From Hirsutella rhossiliensis (taxonomy: Eukaryota > Ascomycota > Sordariomycetes > Hypocreales > Ophiocordycipitaceae): DNA of 64,000 nucleotides. The first letter of the stretch is position 1; the number at the start of each line of letters is the position of its first letter. Below are positions 1 through 12,415 of the stretch, piece by piece. The notes under the pieces were generated by a model. That model did no database searches. It was not told the DNA's origin and was given only the letters and a program-made list of their open reading frames with translations. Made by a program: the position numbers and the translations under genes. The DNA lies in NCBI RefSeq assembly GCF_020360975.1, contig NW_025408670.1, positions 6,386,001-6,450,000 of the forward strand, written 5' to 3'.

Positions 1-1
1 C

Positions 2-514
2 GTTGCCTTTATCGATCTCTTCTGCGACCCCCCACAGGACGGGGGCTGCAACTATACCGACTTTTACTTTGAGCCCCAGTCCGCCGTCAAAATGGCTGAG
101 CAGTTCAACTCCAAGTTCCTGCCAGACATTGACGGCAACTCGTTCTCGGGGCGCTACCTCGGATTCCTGCGGTCGACGTCGCTGCCTATCAAGGCCACCG
201 TCTGGCGAGAATGGCACGACAGCCGCCTCGTGCCGTGGAAGCACTTTGTACCCATGGACAACCGCTTCTCCGACTACTACGGCATCATGGAGTACTTCCT
301 CGGGTACAAGGGCCGCAACGACCACGACGCCGCCGCCGAGAAGATTGCCACCGAGGGCAAGGAGTGGGCGGAGCGGGTGCTCCGCAAGGAAGACATGTTG
401 GTATACGTCATGCGGCTGCTGCTCGAGTATGCGCGCGTCCTCGACGACCGACGAGAGACCATGGGCTGGGTGGCCGACCTCCTCAAAGATTCATCTCTGA
501 AAGAGTCACGGTAG
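2..514 (+). CDS. GT90 / CAP10-like glycosyltransferase, 3' part
   Basis: This is the C-terminal 170 residues of a gene that enters from the left edge, read in the frame of position 2 to a TAG at 512-514. The segment around residues 45-105 (RYLGFLRSTSLPIKATVWRE, then WHDSRLVPWKHFVPMDNRF and the following IMEYFLG) matches the C-terminal part of the fungal CAP10/KDELC1-like glycosyltransferase domain (GT90), whose characterised members include the Cryptococcus beta-1,2-xylosyltransferase and capsule protein CAP10. Such enzymes are usually type II membrane or lumenal proteins of the secretory pathway that transfer sugars to glycans. The N-terminus, any membrane anchor and the start lie outside the window. 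Family assignment is by recognition of conserved blocks; the sugar and acceptor cannot be inferred. Confidence 0.85.
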   Translation, partial: VAFIDLFCDPPQDGGCNYTDFYFEPQSAVKMAEQFNSKFLPDIDGNSFSGRYLGFLRSTSLPIKATVWREWHDSRLVPWKHFVPMDNRFSDYYGIMEYFLGYKGRNDHDAAAEKIATEGKEWAERVLRKEDMLVYVMRLLLEYARVLDDRRETMGWVADLLKDSSLKESR

Positions 515-937
515 GACCGATGGCTTTGACTTGAGTGGCCAGAGAGCCGAAAGCCGTGTACAATTTTTGGTCTTTGATTTGGATATTGACTTGCGGCGGC
601 GTTTGGGCGTGCACCAACTACCCCTTTTGATACCAGCATTCAGCTAGAATGGGCGAGTGCCTACAAGCCTACTTAGACAGTTGAAGCACACTCAGGGGCA
701 TGGACAGGTAGGAGTTACTGTTGGGTCGGGACGTTTCAGAGGATAAATGGATGATTAGGGCCCTGCGGGCTGGTGTTCCTACACTCTGGAGACGCAGGGA
801 AAATCAAAGTTGACACGTTCACGTCCGTTGGCAGTTTGATATGTCCGCAACTCCCACTCGCTCATATCCCCATGCTGCCCTGTCTCCACCACTTCAGTTG
901 GCGCTGCGCAGCCATGCTTGGTCCTCCCACATCTCTT
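515..937. other. Intergenic, between convergent genes
   Basis: About 420 bp between the 3' ends of the glycosyltransferase and the minus-strand secreted protein. It should hold the 3' UTRs of both. I see no further gene, repeat or structured element. Confidence 0.6.
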
Positions 938-1904
938 TCACTGCTCTTCTGGATTCTCACGGCGGTTCTGAAGCTCGGCCCGATCTCTCTCGACAATCTT
1001 GTCGGCTGGGCTCTCGTAGTCGAGCGGTAAGGTAGGCTCTGACAGGTCCCCAGGCCACAGGCACTTCACGTAGCCGAGGCGGCGCAAGCGACTCAGGCGC
1101 GTCCTCAGGTCGTGATAGTAGTCGTCGAGGGCGTGATCCTTGAAGTAGCGGCACTGGCCGCTGGGCGCAGGACGGGAGGAGTGGCCGTCGACTTGGATGG
1201 AGAGCCAGTATTTTGCTTGCCAAGGGTGGAAGCCGACGCCGACGCCGATGGCTGCGGGAGCGTGGTATATGGGGCGGTATACTGCGTTAGGACAGACGGG
1301 TCATCAGCTTTGCTCTTCCGTCCACGCGAGAGAGAAAGGGGAGGGGGGTGTTTGGAGAGCGAGGAGGTGAAAGCACCGCAAACGCACCGACAGAGGTCTT
1401 GTTCGTCTCGGGATTGCGACTCTCATACTCGGCGAACAAGGTGCGCTGGGGGTTATACAAGCGCCGCAGCAACAAGGCCAGCATGCGCACGAGGTCATCG
1501 CGACCACCGCCCGAGAGAGAACTGCGGTGGACATCAAAGACGCCCTCGAGGGTGACGCTGACATTGGTGCGCACGGGGGCGCGGTCGTCGGCGAGCATGA
1601 TGGTGCCCGGCACGGCCATGGCACGGCGGAAGCACGCGCGCTGATCGGACGGGCACGCGCGCGTCACGTAGTCGACAAAGTCCCACGGCGCCATCTCGAG
1701 CGGCCATGCGCCGGCGAGGTCGGCGATGCGCACGATGACGCTGGCGCGCGGGTCGAGGTGGTGCCACAGCTTCTTGCAGCGGCTGTAGCGGTCGAGGAAG
1801 TTGGCGTGTGCGGCGTGCGAGAGGAGGAGGAGGAGGAGGAGGAGGAGGAGTGGTAGCAGGTGCGTGAGGGAGAGGGTGCTGGGGAGGTGGCGTGGCGGGA
1901 GCAT
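938..1904 (-). CDS. Unrecognised secreted protein with signal peptide
   Basis: Two exons, 1904-1388 and 1215-938, give 264 residues. The intron (1387-1216, GTGCGT...AAG, 172 nt) keeps the frame and joins ...NKTSV to AKYWLSIQVDGH. I chose the ATG at 1904 because it directly precedes a signal peptide: a polar start, then a run of about ten leucines, then SHAAHA, a good cleavage site. The open frame extends further upstream but is low-complexity there and unlikely to be translated. The mature part is about 235 residues with paired cysteines and two N-glycosylation sequons (NVS, NKT). I do not recognise the family. The leucine run is encoded by a GAG/CTC microsatellite at 1821-1850. It is probably an extracellular or lumenal protein of unknown role. 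Confidence 0.65.
1821..1850. repeat. (GGA)n/(CTC)n trinucleotide microsatellite
   Basis: About ten consecutive GAG/GGA triplets on the plus strand. Read on the minus strand they encode the leucine core of the signal peptide of the secreted protein at 938-1904. Length variation here would lengthen or shorten the hydrophobic core in whole residues. Confidence 0.8.
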
Positions 1905-2329
1905 TGCGGCTGTCGTGGACGAGCTGGGGGGAGTGTTGTGGGTGTGCGGAAAGGGGGTCGTGGATATTGTGCCTCTTTTCAATGCGGTCCTTGTCTCGCG
2001 GGCGCTCAGGGGGGAAGAGGCATGCGCACGAGCTTCACCCTGGCCTTGCTCCCTCTCGTCAAGATGAGGTGTGAGAAAGAGCGTGGAAAAGAACAGAGTG
2101 GACAATAAGAAGGGGAGGGAATAAATCTCTGTCGACGCATTCGTGGCTTCTGTACCGACAAAGTCAATGTTGAGCTTGCTGCGATACCGTTGAATGTGCT
2201 TGTCTTGGTCCATCTACCCAACCGCCAGATGCCTCGCCGACGCCCTGCCAGCCTCTATAGAGTACAAAAATGGTACACACGCTCATGCCACGGCCAGACC
2301 GAGCCTCTCTGTACGCTTGCGCCATGGCT
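1905..2329. other. Intergenic: 5' region of 938-1904 and 3' end of the Mtf1 gene
   Basis: 425 bp between two minus-strand genes. It should hold the promoter of the secreted-protein gene and the terminator of the upstream gene. I could not identify a convincing core promoter motif. Confidence 0.5.
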
Positions 2330-4588
2330 TCAGAACATGACGCCCATGGCGCCAGACTTGCCGTCCTCCTCCTCGGCGTCGGCGTCGGCCTCCTCCACCA
2401 TGCGGCCCAGCATCTGCACATACGTCGGCCGAAACGGCCAGTCCATCCAGGCCTGCACAATCTCGGCCCACTGCTCCTCGTTCATGGCGCGCGACACCAT
2501 GGCCCCGTGGCCCGTCAGCGGCGAGCCGCCGCGGTCCGGGTCCGTCAAGCTGGGGCACTGGGCCACGAGGTCGCCGAAGCCGCCCCAGAGGCCGTCCATG
2601 GCCTTGGCGACGGGGAAGAGCGTGTGCTGGTACCAGAAGCGCAGCATGATGTCCGACATGTCGCCGGACCGCGAGCTCGCCGGCCCGTACTGCCGAAAGA
2701 CGGGCCGCATGGCTTTGGGCTGGATGTCGAGCAGGGCCGTCGGTGCGTTGGGGAAGAAGTCGGTCGGGAACACGCTCAGGGGCTCCAGGGCCCTCCTGTC
2801 CCATAGCATGGCGGGCGGGTCCTGGCGGAAGAGAATGTAGTTGTCCTTGATGCCATTGAACTCGGTGCGCATGTTCTTCTTGAGGTTGCCTATTCGCTCG
2901 TTCCACTCTGCGTTTGCCGTTTCAAACTCGCTCGGCGACGAGGCTGCGAGCCGTGAGATGTCTCTGAACTGCTGGAGATATTCGAGGTATTGGAGAGCCT
3001 CGCCCTGCACCAGCTTGTCCCGCGACCGCAGGATCCTCAGCCGCTTCGACGTGGCGTCGTTGGATCCTCGCCGCTGCTCAGCCCGTTCGAGCTGTTCCAG
3101 CTCCCCCTTGAAAGGGCGCTCCAGCGTCGGTGGATGGACGCCAGCCAGCATCTGCCCCATGAGCTCCGGCCTTTGCATACACTCTTTATAGGCCTTGGTC
3201 ATTCTTCTGCTCGGCATCTCCAAGCCCTGCGCCGCCATGCGCTCCACGGCCCGGTATCCCGACTCGGTACTGACCCACCAGTCGCGCAGCGAGCATCGGT
3301 TCTCGGGCACATCTACGCCGGCGACCTCGTGGACCCACTCGCAGGAAATCTCGGCCTCAAAGGCGCTGCGTCTGCGCCGAGGGAGCGAGCGGGGGAGGAT
3401 CCTCTTCTTGTCCTCGTCGTTGATCCAGATGAGCATGCGGACCAGGCCGTACTTTTGGAACAAGCTCGACGTGCGGATGCTCGACAGGAGCTGGTAGAGG
3501 ACCATTGTGCTGACGCTCTCGAAGCCGTGGAACGTCTTCTTGGGGAACATGGAGAGGTTGGCCGTGACGAGGAGCGTGTCGTTGCGGCTTGGCACATCGT
3601 CCTTGTCCCTCTCCGTCTGGCCGGGCAGATGACTGTGCATCATCTCGAGCAGATCCTTCCACACAATGCCCGACTTGGGTACCAGCTCAACGTTGTCCTG
3701 CTTGAGGAGCTTGGACAGAAAGGGCTTGTAAAGCTCTGCGTCGAGGTCCATGAGAATATGCTTGCGTGGCTGAAGAAACTCGTGCAGCTTCCGGCTCCAC
3801 AAGCCCACGCCGGGGTTCAAGTCGACCAGATCGCATCCTCGGTGCCGCTCAAGCGACGGGCCCAGGTTCTTGACAATGCTGTCTGTTGCGCCTCCTGGTC
3901 AGCCTCGGGCTTAGGACAGGGGCATCCGGCGAATCTTACCGCAGAGGCTCGAGCTCACAATGTTGACCCTGCGCGGGTCTACCACGCGCGGAGCACCGAC
4001 GTCCTTGCGCGCGCGCCCGCGTTTCCAAATGTTTGTATCGTCGAGTTTGCGCGCCACGACGCCTTTGACATTCAGCATAGGACCTCCCCTCTTGTTTTTC
4101 TTCTTCGTCTCCTCCTCTTCCGCCTCATTTTTCTCTGTCGCCCGCTTTTCCTCTTCCGTCTCTTCTCCCTCTTGCGCTTCGTTTGTCTCGGCCGTTTTCT
4201 TTGTCTTTACGGTCTTTTTTCCCGTCTTCTCTTCCGTCTTCATTTTCGTCGTCCTTGCGGGCGTCTTTGCGGGCGTCTTTGCGGGCGTCTTTGCCGTCCT
4301 CTTTGCCGTCCTCTTTGCCATGGTTTTCCCCTCTGCCGTCTCTTCGCTCTCTTCCGCCGCCAGTTTTGCCGTGATTCCCTCCGTGTCTTCCGCCGGGGTT
4401 TCCGTCTTTCTTTCCGTCGGTCCTGCTGGCGTCTCTGTTGCCATAGTTGCTGTCGCCTTTCTCGTCCTCTTCACCGTCGGCTTTACCGTCGTCTTTGCCG
4501 TCGCCTTCGCTCGGATCTGCTGGGCCGCGATTGGCCGACAGGCCAGCCTTGCAAAGGTCGCATGCCCATTTCGGAGACTTGCCAACAT
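2330..4588 (-). CDS. MTF1: Mitochondrial transcription factor B / Mtf1-like methyltransferase-fold protein
   Basis: Two exons, 4588-3940 and 3894-2330, give 737 residues. The 45-nt intron (GTAAGA...CAG) is short but keeps the frame. The first ~30 residues are basic and hydroxylated without acids (MLASLRNGHATFARLACRPI), typical of a mitochondrial presequence. Residues ~45-175 are a low-complexity Lys/Glu/Thr/Ala tract. A Rossmann SAM-binding motif DLNPGVGLWS follows at 241-250, with a methyltransferase-like body as in the KsgA/Dim1-derived TFB/Mtf1 family. In yeast Mtf1 is the promoter-melting specificity factor of the mitochondrial RNA polymerase. The fungal members often have long lineage-specific inserts, as here. 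The assignment is good at family level. Whether it keeps rRNA dimethylase activity cannot be told, because the NPPY-type catalytic motif is not evident. Confidence 0.78.
4257..4292 (-). repeat. 12-nt tandem repeat in the MTF1 low-complexity tract
   Basis: Three perfect copies of a 12-nt unit (gcgggcgtcttt on the plus strand) encode the repeated KTPA motif in the protein. Degenerate copies continue on both sides, giving the repeated K-R/T-T-A-K pattern. Confidence 0.8.
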
Positions 4589-5202
4589 GAGGTTTTGGCA
4601 GTTGGGCCCGAGAACATAGCTGTTCCGCTGGTGACGTCCTGGTAGTAGCGCAAAGCGGCTTTTGATCAGGAAATAATAGTACGACGGAATTATTGCCAGT
4701 TCAGACCGCCCGGCAGTTTCGCGGTGCCGCGATAGACGGCGCTTGGCCCATGACACGCCAAGGCTTACCCTGTACCTTGACTGTTTTCTAGGAGGGCCCC
4801 CAGCAGTCCCCATGAGCTGGATTGGCATCTGCTTCTGCTCATGTGGTGAATAGACGCCTTTGGCAGCTATGCTCGGATCATGACGATACAGGAACCATCG
4901 TCATTCCATCACTGCTGTCACGAAATGTATAGGAGTCGTGCTTGAAACTGAAGCAGCTGCTTGGTGAGGCCTCAACATGAACTTTGCTCAAGAAGTGCAA
5001 AACAACGACGGTCCAGGCCGCAAATCTTGTCTTCAAACCGTTGCCTACTTCCCGATATGTTTCCCCAGCACGCGAGTAAACAGAGGCTACCGACGCCGCT
5101 CCCGAGAACCAACGTGCATACGGTAGCTCGCCCAGATGCCCAAGATGAACTCCTCAAGACGCCGTCATACCACATCGTCGCAGAAAGACAGAGAAGCCGC
5201 CG
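4589..5202. other. Intergenic between MTF1 and VPS4
   Basis: 614 bp containing the MTF1 5' region and the VPS4 3' UTR, both genes being on the minus strand. No additional gene or repeat is visible. Confidence 0.5.
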
Positions 5203-7049
<1,847 letters not shown>

Positions 7050-7595
7050 ATGGCTGAGGCCCAAGCTCTCCTCCAGTCTCTCTCCGAGGACTACCAGAAA
7101 CTTCAGCAAGGTGACGACGTCTCGTTCGCCGAGCACCTCTATCTGTTGCTAAACATAACCCCCAGACCTACAGAACCATGTGGCGGCAAGGCAGAAGCTA
7201 GAAGGGCAGAAGCAAGAAAACCTCGGCGTTCAAAAGGTAAAACGTGACCAGCCCCAACGTGCGCCCTGGTTGACTGACGAGACGGCAAGGAGTTTGACAA
7301 CCTGGGTGACGACGAGACCATCTACAAGCTCGTGGGACCAGTACTGCTTAAGCAAGATAAGGTGGAGGCAGAAAGCACGGTCAAAGGCCGGCTTGACTTT
7401 ATTGGCGCCGAAGTGTTGGTGAGCCTAATCCCCGGCGTCAGATCTGATGGGCTGACAAGCTGCTGTAGCTCGAGACTGGAGACCCAAGTCACAGAAACGC
7501 AGGAGAAGCTCGAACGAAAAAAAGCAGAAATTATCCAAGTACAGGCGAGCGCACAGGGGGCGGCAGTTGGCCAGGGCAAGCAGCCGACTCAATGA
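7050..7595 (+). CDS. YKE2: Prefoldin subunit 6 (Yke2-like)
   Basis: Four exons (7050-7110, 7166-7236, 7290-7414, 7469-7595) encode 127 residues, the usual length for a beta-type prefoldin subunit. The N-terminal coiled-coil helix (about 1-45, ending ...KQENLGVQK) is followed by EFDNLGDDETIYKLVGPVLL, the conserved core of the prefoldin beta family. The second coiled-coil helix includes RLETQVTETQEKLERKKAEI. Prefoldin hands unfolded actin and tubulin to the CCT chaperonin in the cytosol. The first two introns are clear (54-55 nt). The third donor is ambiguous, since several GT dinucleotides lie at 7413-7422; I chose GTTGGT at 7415 because only it keeps frame with the TAG acceptor at 7468. Confidence 0.9.
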
Positions 7596-8341
7596 AACCG
7601 GTTGGGATGGAGGTGTTCAATCTATAAAACCAGGCATTCAAACCCATGCCGTCATGGCCAGGAAAAAGGCGGCCAGGAAAAGCAGAGACGGCCTCGTGGG
7701 TGGAGATTTGGAAAGCTTGCGAATCTCTTGCATTTGTCCCAGTAGAGCCATTGGGTGAGGGAGAGTGCCCACGGTGAAGCGAGCGTGGGAGATTTCGAGA
7801 GGCCGCACATCTGCCAGCGTGACTGGGAGTTTTCAAGCGACCATTGACCATAGTTGGTAAGAAAATACCTGCAGAATCGACTCAGTGGTGAGTCATATTA
7901 CAGCCTGACGAGGAGGCACTGTTGTTTGCAAAGCTTCGTGATTTGGCGGGCCAGCACACCTCAGGCGCTGTCCAGTTGGCTCAAGGCTGCCATCAGGGCA
8001 TGTCGGCGGCCGAAAGTCGGCGGCGGGGTACCTGTACGACCTGACCTGACCTGCCCCTCCATAGCAGCACAGGGCAGCTACACCACGTCACCCCGCCCGC
8101 CGCCACCTGCTAGAACTGGTTCCAGCAACGCGTCACAGCATCCGCAACCATTTCATACATCCGTCTGCCTGCCCATCGCGCACCTCGGGCCACAAAAACC
8201 GCCATGGGAGTACGAACTACTGGCCATCTCAGCATCATCTCCGCCTGGTCCACCTTATTATGCCCCGAGCCATCGTGAGCGCTTGTCGCGCTGCTAACAT
8301 TGCCAACCCAACCCCAGTTGACGTCGTCGTCGCAGAGGAAG
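7596..8341. other. Intergenic / 5' leader of the JAMM protease gene
   Basis: 746 bp with no gene. Just before the start codon, 8293-8317 looks like an intron 3' end (gctaac branch site, then ccccag), so the downstream gene may have an intron in its 5' UTR. No matching donor could be assigned with confidence. Confidence 0.4.
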
Positions 8342-10102
8342 ATGGAGCCTCGCTCCTCGTCGCGGCCGCAGTCGGTCGCCGCCCTGGCTGCCCAGGCCGA
8401 AAACTTTAGATTCAACACAAACATCCCCTTCAAGCACTGGACCAGGGCCGCCGAAACCCTTCAGCAAGAGGTACGACCCCCCTTGGCCCTCCTCCCGCCG
8501 GTCGTCTCGAGCTGACCGTCGCACCAGGCCTCGTTTGCCCGCTCCGACGGCGACTATGGACGAGCATACATGATGCTGTACCGCCACTCGATATTGGTCC
8601 TCAAATGCCTGCCCACGCATCCCCAGTTCAAGGACCCGGAGAGCCGCAGGGCATTCCGACCCTTGTCGAAACGCATCGACGGTGTCCTCGGCGACCTGGA
8701 GCGCATCAAGCCCATCCTGGAACAAGAGCATGCCGAGTGGGAGCGCACGTCGTCGGAAGCCGCCCATGCTGCGCGCCAACGCCCGGCTGCCCCCTCTAGC
8801 TATGCAGACTTTGCCGCTCGCGACCCGAGCCTCAGTGGCCCTGCAAAAGTGCTCGACGCCTCGGAACATCAGGAGCTGGCCGTCGACTTGGCCCAGCAGG
8901 AGCTCGCCCGCAGAGACAAAGCCAGAAGGGCGTCTAGGACCAGCCGCAGCCCCGACTATCAAACCTCCATGACACCGGGACATGGCGAGACGGCTTTCCA
9001 CGACGGCAGATCCCGAGTTCCCGACGAACATGACCTTCAGAGGCAGATGGAAGCAGCTAGGCGAGCCATGAGTCTCGATGAGCATGCAGACAGCGATCCA
9101 GGGAAGTTCCGCGACCACACTCCAGCTCACATGACGACTCCGATCCAGTACAGCTATCCCTCGATAGCCAAGTCTAGGCCGCTCGAGTTCGATGATTCCC
9201 AGCGTCAGCAGCGCCCGTCGCCGGTGCCCGGACCGAGCCGGCCACCAAAGGAACGCCTGCTCTCGCCGGATATTCCGGACGTGAAAGATGGCTCGGTTCG
9301 TTCTTCCACTTCAAGCCATCAGGGGCCCGCCGTTCCGCGCAAAGTGCACTGGGACGATGGAGCCCCGCTGATTTCGACTCGTCCCTCTGCAGCCACTGAC
9401 CAGCCTCCTCGACCGCCAAAGGGGCCCTTGGACGGACCGCCGCTCCCAAAGAAAGAGCGGCTTGCGTTCAAACCTGGAGCCTATCTCGAGAACGGCGACC
9501 CTATCCGCCCCGTCTTCCTCCCCAGCAAGCTTCGGTCTGCGTTTCTCGAGATTGCTTCCAAAAACACCCGAGCCGGGTTGGAAATGTGCGGGATCCTCTG
9601 CGGTACCCCAGTCAACAACGCCCTGTTCGTGCGATGTCTCCTCATTCCCGATCAAAAGTGTACCTCGGACACTTGCGAGACGGAGAACGAAGGTGCCATG
9701 TTCGACTACTGCGCGAGCGAGGACTTGCTGGTTCTGGGATGGATCCACACGCACCCAACGCAGACGTGCTTCATGAGCTCTCGCGACCTCCATACACAGG
9801 CGGGATACCAGGTCATGATGCCAGAGAGCATCGCCATTGTGTGTGCTCCCAAGTTTAAGCCAGAGTAATTGCTTCCTCGGTTTCCTGGGCGTGACATGCC
9901 ACAAGCGCTGACCGGTCACAGGTATGGAATATTTCGACTTACCCATCCGCCTGGACTGGACCACATCCTAGATTGCAAGCATCAAGATACCTTTCATCAG
10001 CACTCGATTGGCAACATCTATCGCGACACGGAGCAACCACACGGGCACGTCTACGACAGCGATAAATTGCCGTTTTACGTGCATGATTTGCGAACGAAGT
10101 AG
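8342..10102 (+). CDS. sst2: AMSH/Sst2-type JAMM deubiquitinase
   Basis: Three exons (8342-8470, 8528-9864, 9922-10102) give 548 residues. The N-terminal ~115 residues form a helical USP8_dimer/MIT-like region (FRFNTNIPFKHWTRAAETL..., then GDYGRAYMMLYRHSIL). A long Pro/Ser/Arg-rich disordered middle follows. The C-terminal MPN+ domain has Glu395 in GLEMCGILCG and the zinc motif HTHPTQTCFMSSRD with His450, His452, Ser460 and Asp463, all catalytic JAMM positions intact. The CX-rich insert KCTSDTCETENE and the C-terminal H-Q-H segment (DTFHQH) match the AMSH family, which cuts Lys63-linked ubiquitin chains on endosomal cargo. The last intron splits Glu in KPE|YGIFRLTHPPG. The gene lies close to VPS4, which acts at the same membranes. 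Confidence 0.95.
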
Positions 10103-12415
10103 AGGCATCATGGAGAAAGTAGAGACGACGAACGCCCGAGCTTCCAACCTTGAACTTGGCGACATCCAACGCCTGCAGTGACGGAAAGCTGGACGGCAGA
10201 GGGGGAATTGCCCGGTGATGGCTAGCACTGCGAGGGAGGACGGTGTACCCGTACATGCTGGTCTTGGGCTGTTGCTATCTTGACATGACGAAACGAGCTT
10301 GGAATGGAAGACGACGCCGGACGCTGGGACGCGGCGGTTAATGGATCTTGGCCATGCCAACCACAGGCCGGGCAGCTCGCGCTTGCTCAGCCCCAGAGCT
10401 TGGCGGATGAGCCATGTGAGGGGGCTACGGCTTTGGAAGGGAGGCAATTGGCAGAACCGGGGTGCTATTGAGTGAAGGAGATTAGAGGCCCGATTGAGGC
10501 CAACGGAGACGACTCCACCGGCCTCGACACGGTAAATATCCAGCTAAGAGACAGCTTTGTGCGCTCGACGTGAAACGTCGCATCGCCCGGCAGGCGAGTT
10601 TGTGTGACTGGTATTTATTTGCGAAGGCTGCTGGAGGTGTATGCATTGACCTGCGCCGTATGGACCCTACCATACATATCGACACTGGCCAAGAGCGATC
10701 GATGGACCGGTGGTGATGGCCATGCTGTTTCCAGCTGATTGAGCGAGAAGGGAAGAGCAAAAGAAAAAGAGAAAAGGAGAAGCATTGCTTTGCTGCTGAG
10801 ACGCGTGTCTTGCTGCATGTCTCAGTAGTGGGCAGGGCGTGGCTGGCTCGACGAGAGTTGAGATGCGGAGTTGCATCTGTGCTACGTGATAGACCCTGCT
10901 CCATGTTTGCTTCTCTGAGGTCCGCCGCACAAAGTGGCCTCGCAGGGATTGGCATGACCAATGGAGAGCGCGGTGAATTTAAAGGTAAGACCTGTGTTTT
11001 GCCCAGCAGAGACATGTGATGGCGTCGAGATTTCAGCTCTTGCTCTGTTTGGTCAGCTAGTCTCTCGGGACTCGAATGCGACGGCGGGACGGCGATGAAA
11101 TTCTGCGAGCCCGGCATAGTTTCTGCTCTACCGTATCACTGGCTAGCCGCGGTCAAAGGGTCGTGAAGAGGCTGCGGTACGTGGCCGGCCGTCTGATCTC
11201 ATTGCTGCCCGGCACCGAGAATGACGGAGACGACATGGCCATGGCCGTGAAGCTCGGTTGGTTAAACAGCTGATGGGTCACTTTGCCGATGCAACTTATT
11301 AAGAGCAGGGGGCCGGGGCGGTACCGAGCAACTGTATGTAATAAGAGGACGTACGATATGGAGAGGAAAAAGCAAAGGGGACAAAAGGGACCAGGGACAA
11401 GGGAAAAGATGTTGAGCTGCGGCAAACACACGGCATCCCCAACCGCGGAGAGCGAGCCACCTTGTATAGGCACATGATTTCGGCGTCCATGGGTGGTCGA
11501 GGGGCTGTAGGCTGGCGCTCACTACAGTACTACACTACCTCTGCTTGTTCTGCCGTCTTCTGTATGTACTGTACAATACCAGAGCAGTCTGCTGCTGTGG
11601 GCTCATGGGTGCATATATACTGCAACTACAGTATTATTGCCGGCCCGAGCGAGACGCGGGAGCGAGACGCGGGCTGAAGCGGGGCCCCGGTCCGCCGGCA
11701 TCGTGCCCCGGCGCCGGAACTGCCCAATCTCGCCAGATGCAGATTACGTCGGCCAGCTACCTCATTCGCCACAGCGAGGTGCTTTCCCCAATCACCGTCT
11801 CCCGGCGTGCATACCGTAGCGTGTCCGGCAGCAAAGCTGAACTGCACTTACCGTACATCTCGTCGTGGGAGCCGATGCCACCACCACTTTGCCGCCCTGC
11901 CGTCCAGTTGTCCGATTCGCCTCATGCTTTCGCATCCAAGTCCGGGGTAGCACCAGCCGGGGGGGCTCCTGAGAATCCAACGCTGGCAAATTACCTGGTA
12001 ATTATCCGCGGGCCAGTTCTCGCGCTGAACTGTACTGGTTCCCTGCCGTGCCCTTACACTCACGTCTTTGTCGAGGAATGCGTCGAGCTCGTGTGAATAC
12101 AACCCAAGGGAGGGTACGAGGGAGACCCCGGCCACAGATCCGAAGCTTGGATCCCGCTAATGTGCCCAACTTGGAAATGATCAGATGCAGGGGCGGCCAG
12201 CCCGACATTCCATCATCTGGGGCCCTCACATTGTAGGCCCTATGTATGCATGGGTGCGAGTCTAGGACAAGGCCACGGGAGGAGACAGGCCATTGCATGT
12301 ATTGCATGTGCGCCTGTAATGCTGCCATACATAAAAGACGGAAGTCCCGCGCCCCCGCGCGTGGAAATACAATACGCGGGTCACGTCACAGACATCGTGA
12401 AGGAACAGAAGAACC
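10103..12415. other. Long gene-free stretch upstream of the Ppo gene
   Basis: 2.3 kb without a supportable gene on either strand. It becomes locally palindromic and AT-richer around 11520-11650. It probably holds the extended promoter and leader of the oxygenase gene. I found no repeat family, tRNA or intact short gene. Confidence 0.55.

Noticed and set aside
3960..4619. Plus-strand frame that looks like a multi-pass membrane protein
   Set aside because: Its Phe/Val/Ser runs are the complement of the KTAE-rich repeats of MTF1, not real membrane segments.
2990..4645. 551-codon open frame on the plus strand
   Set aside because: Antisense to the MTF1 gene; Arg/Leu-rich repeats mirror its Lys/Glu tract.
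10482..11117. 211-codon minus-strand frame in the gene-free region
   Set aside because: No signal peptide, domain or coding-like composition, and no start context. Treated as chance.
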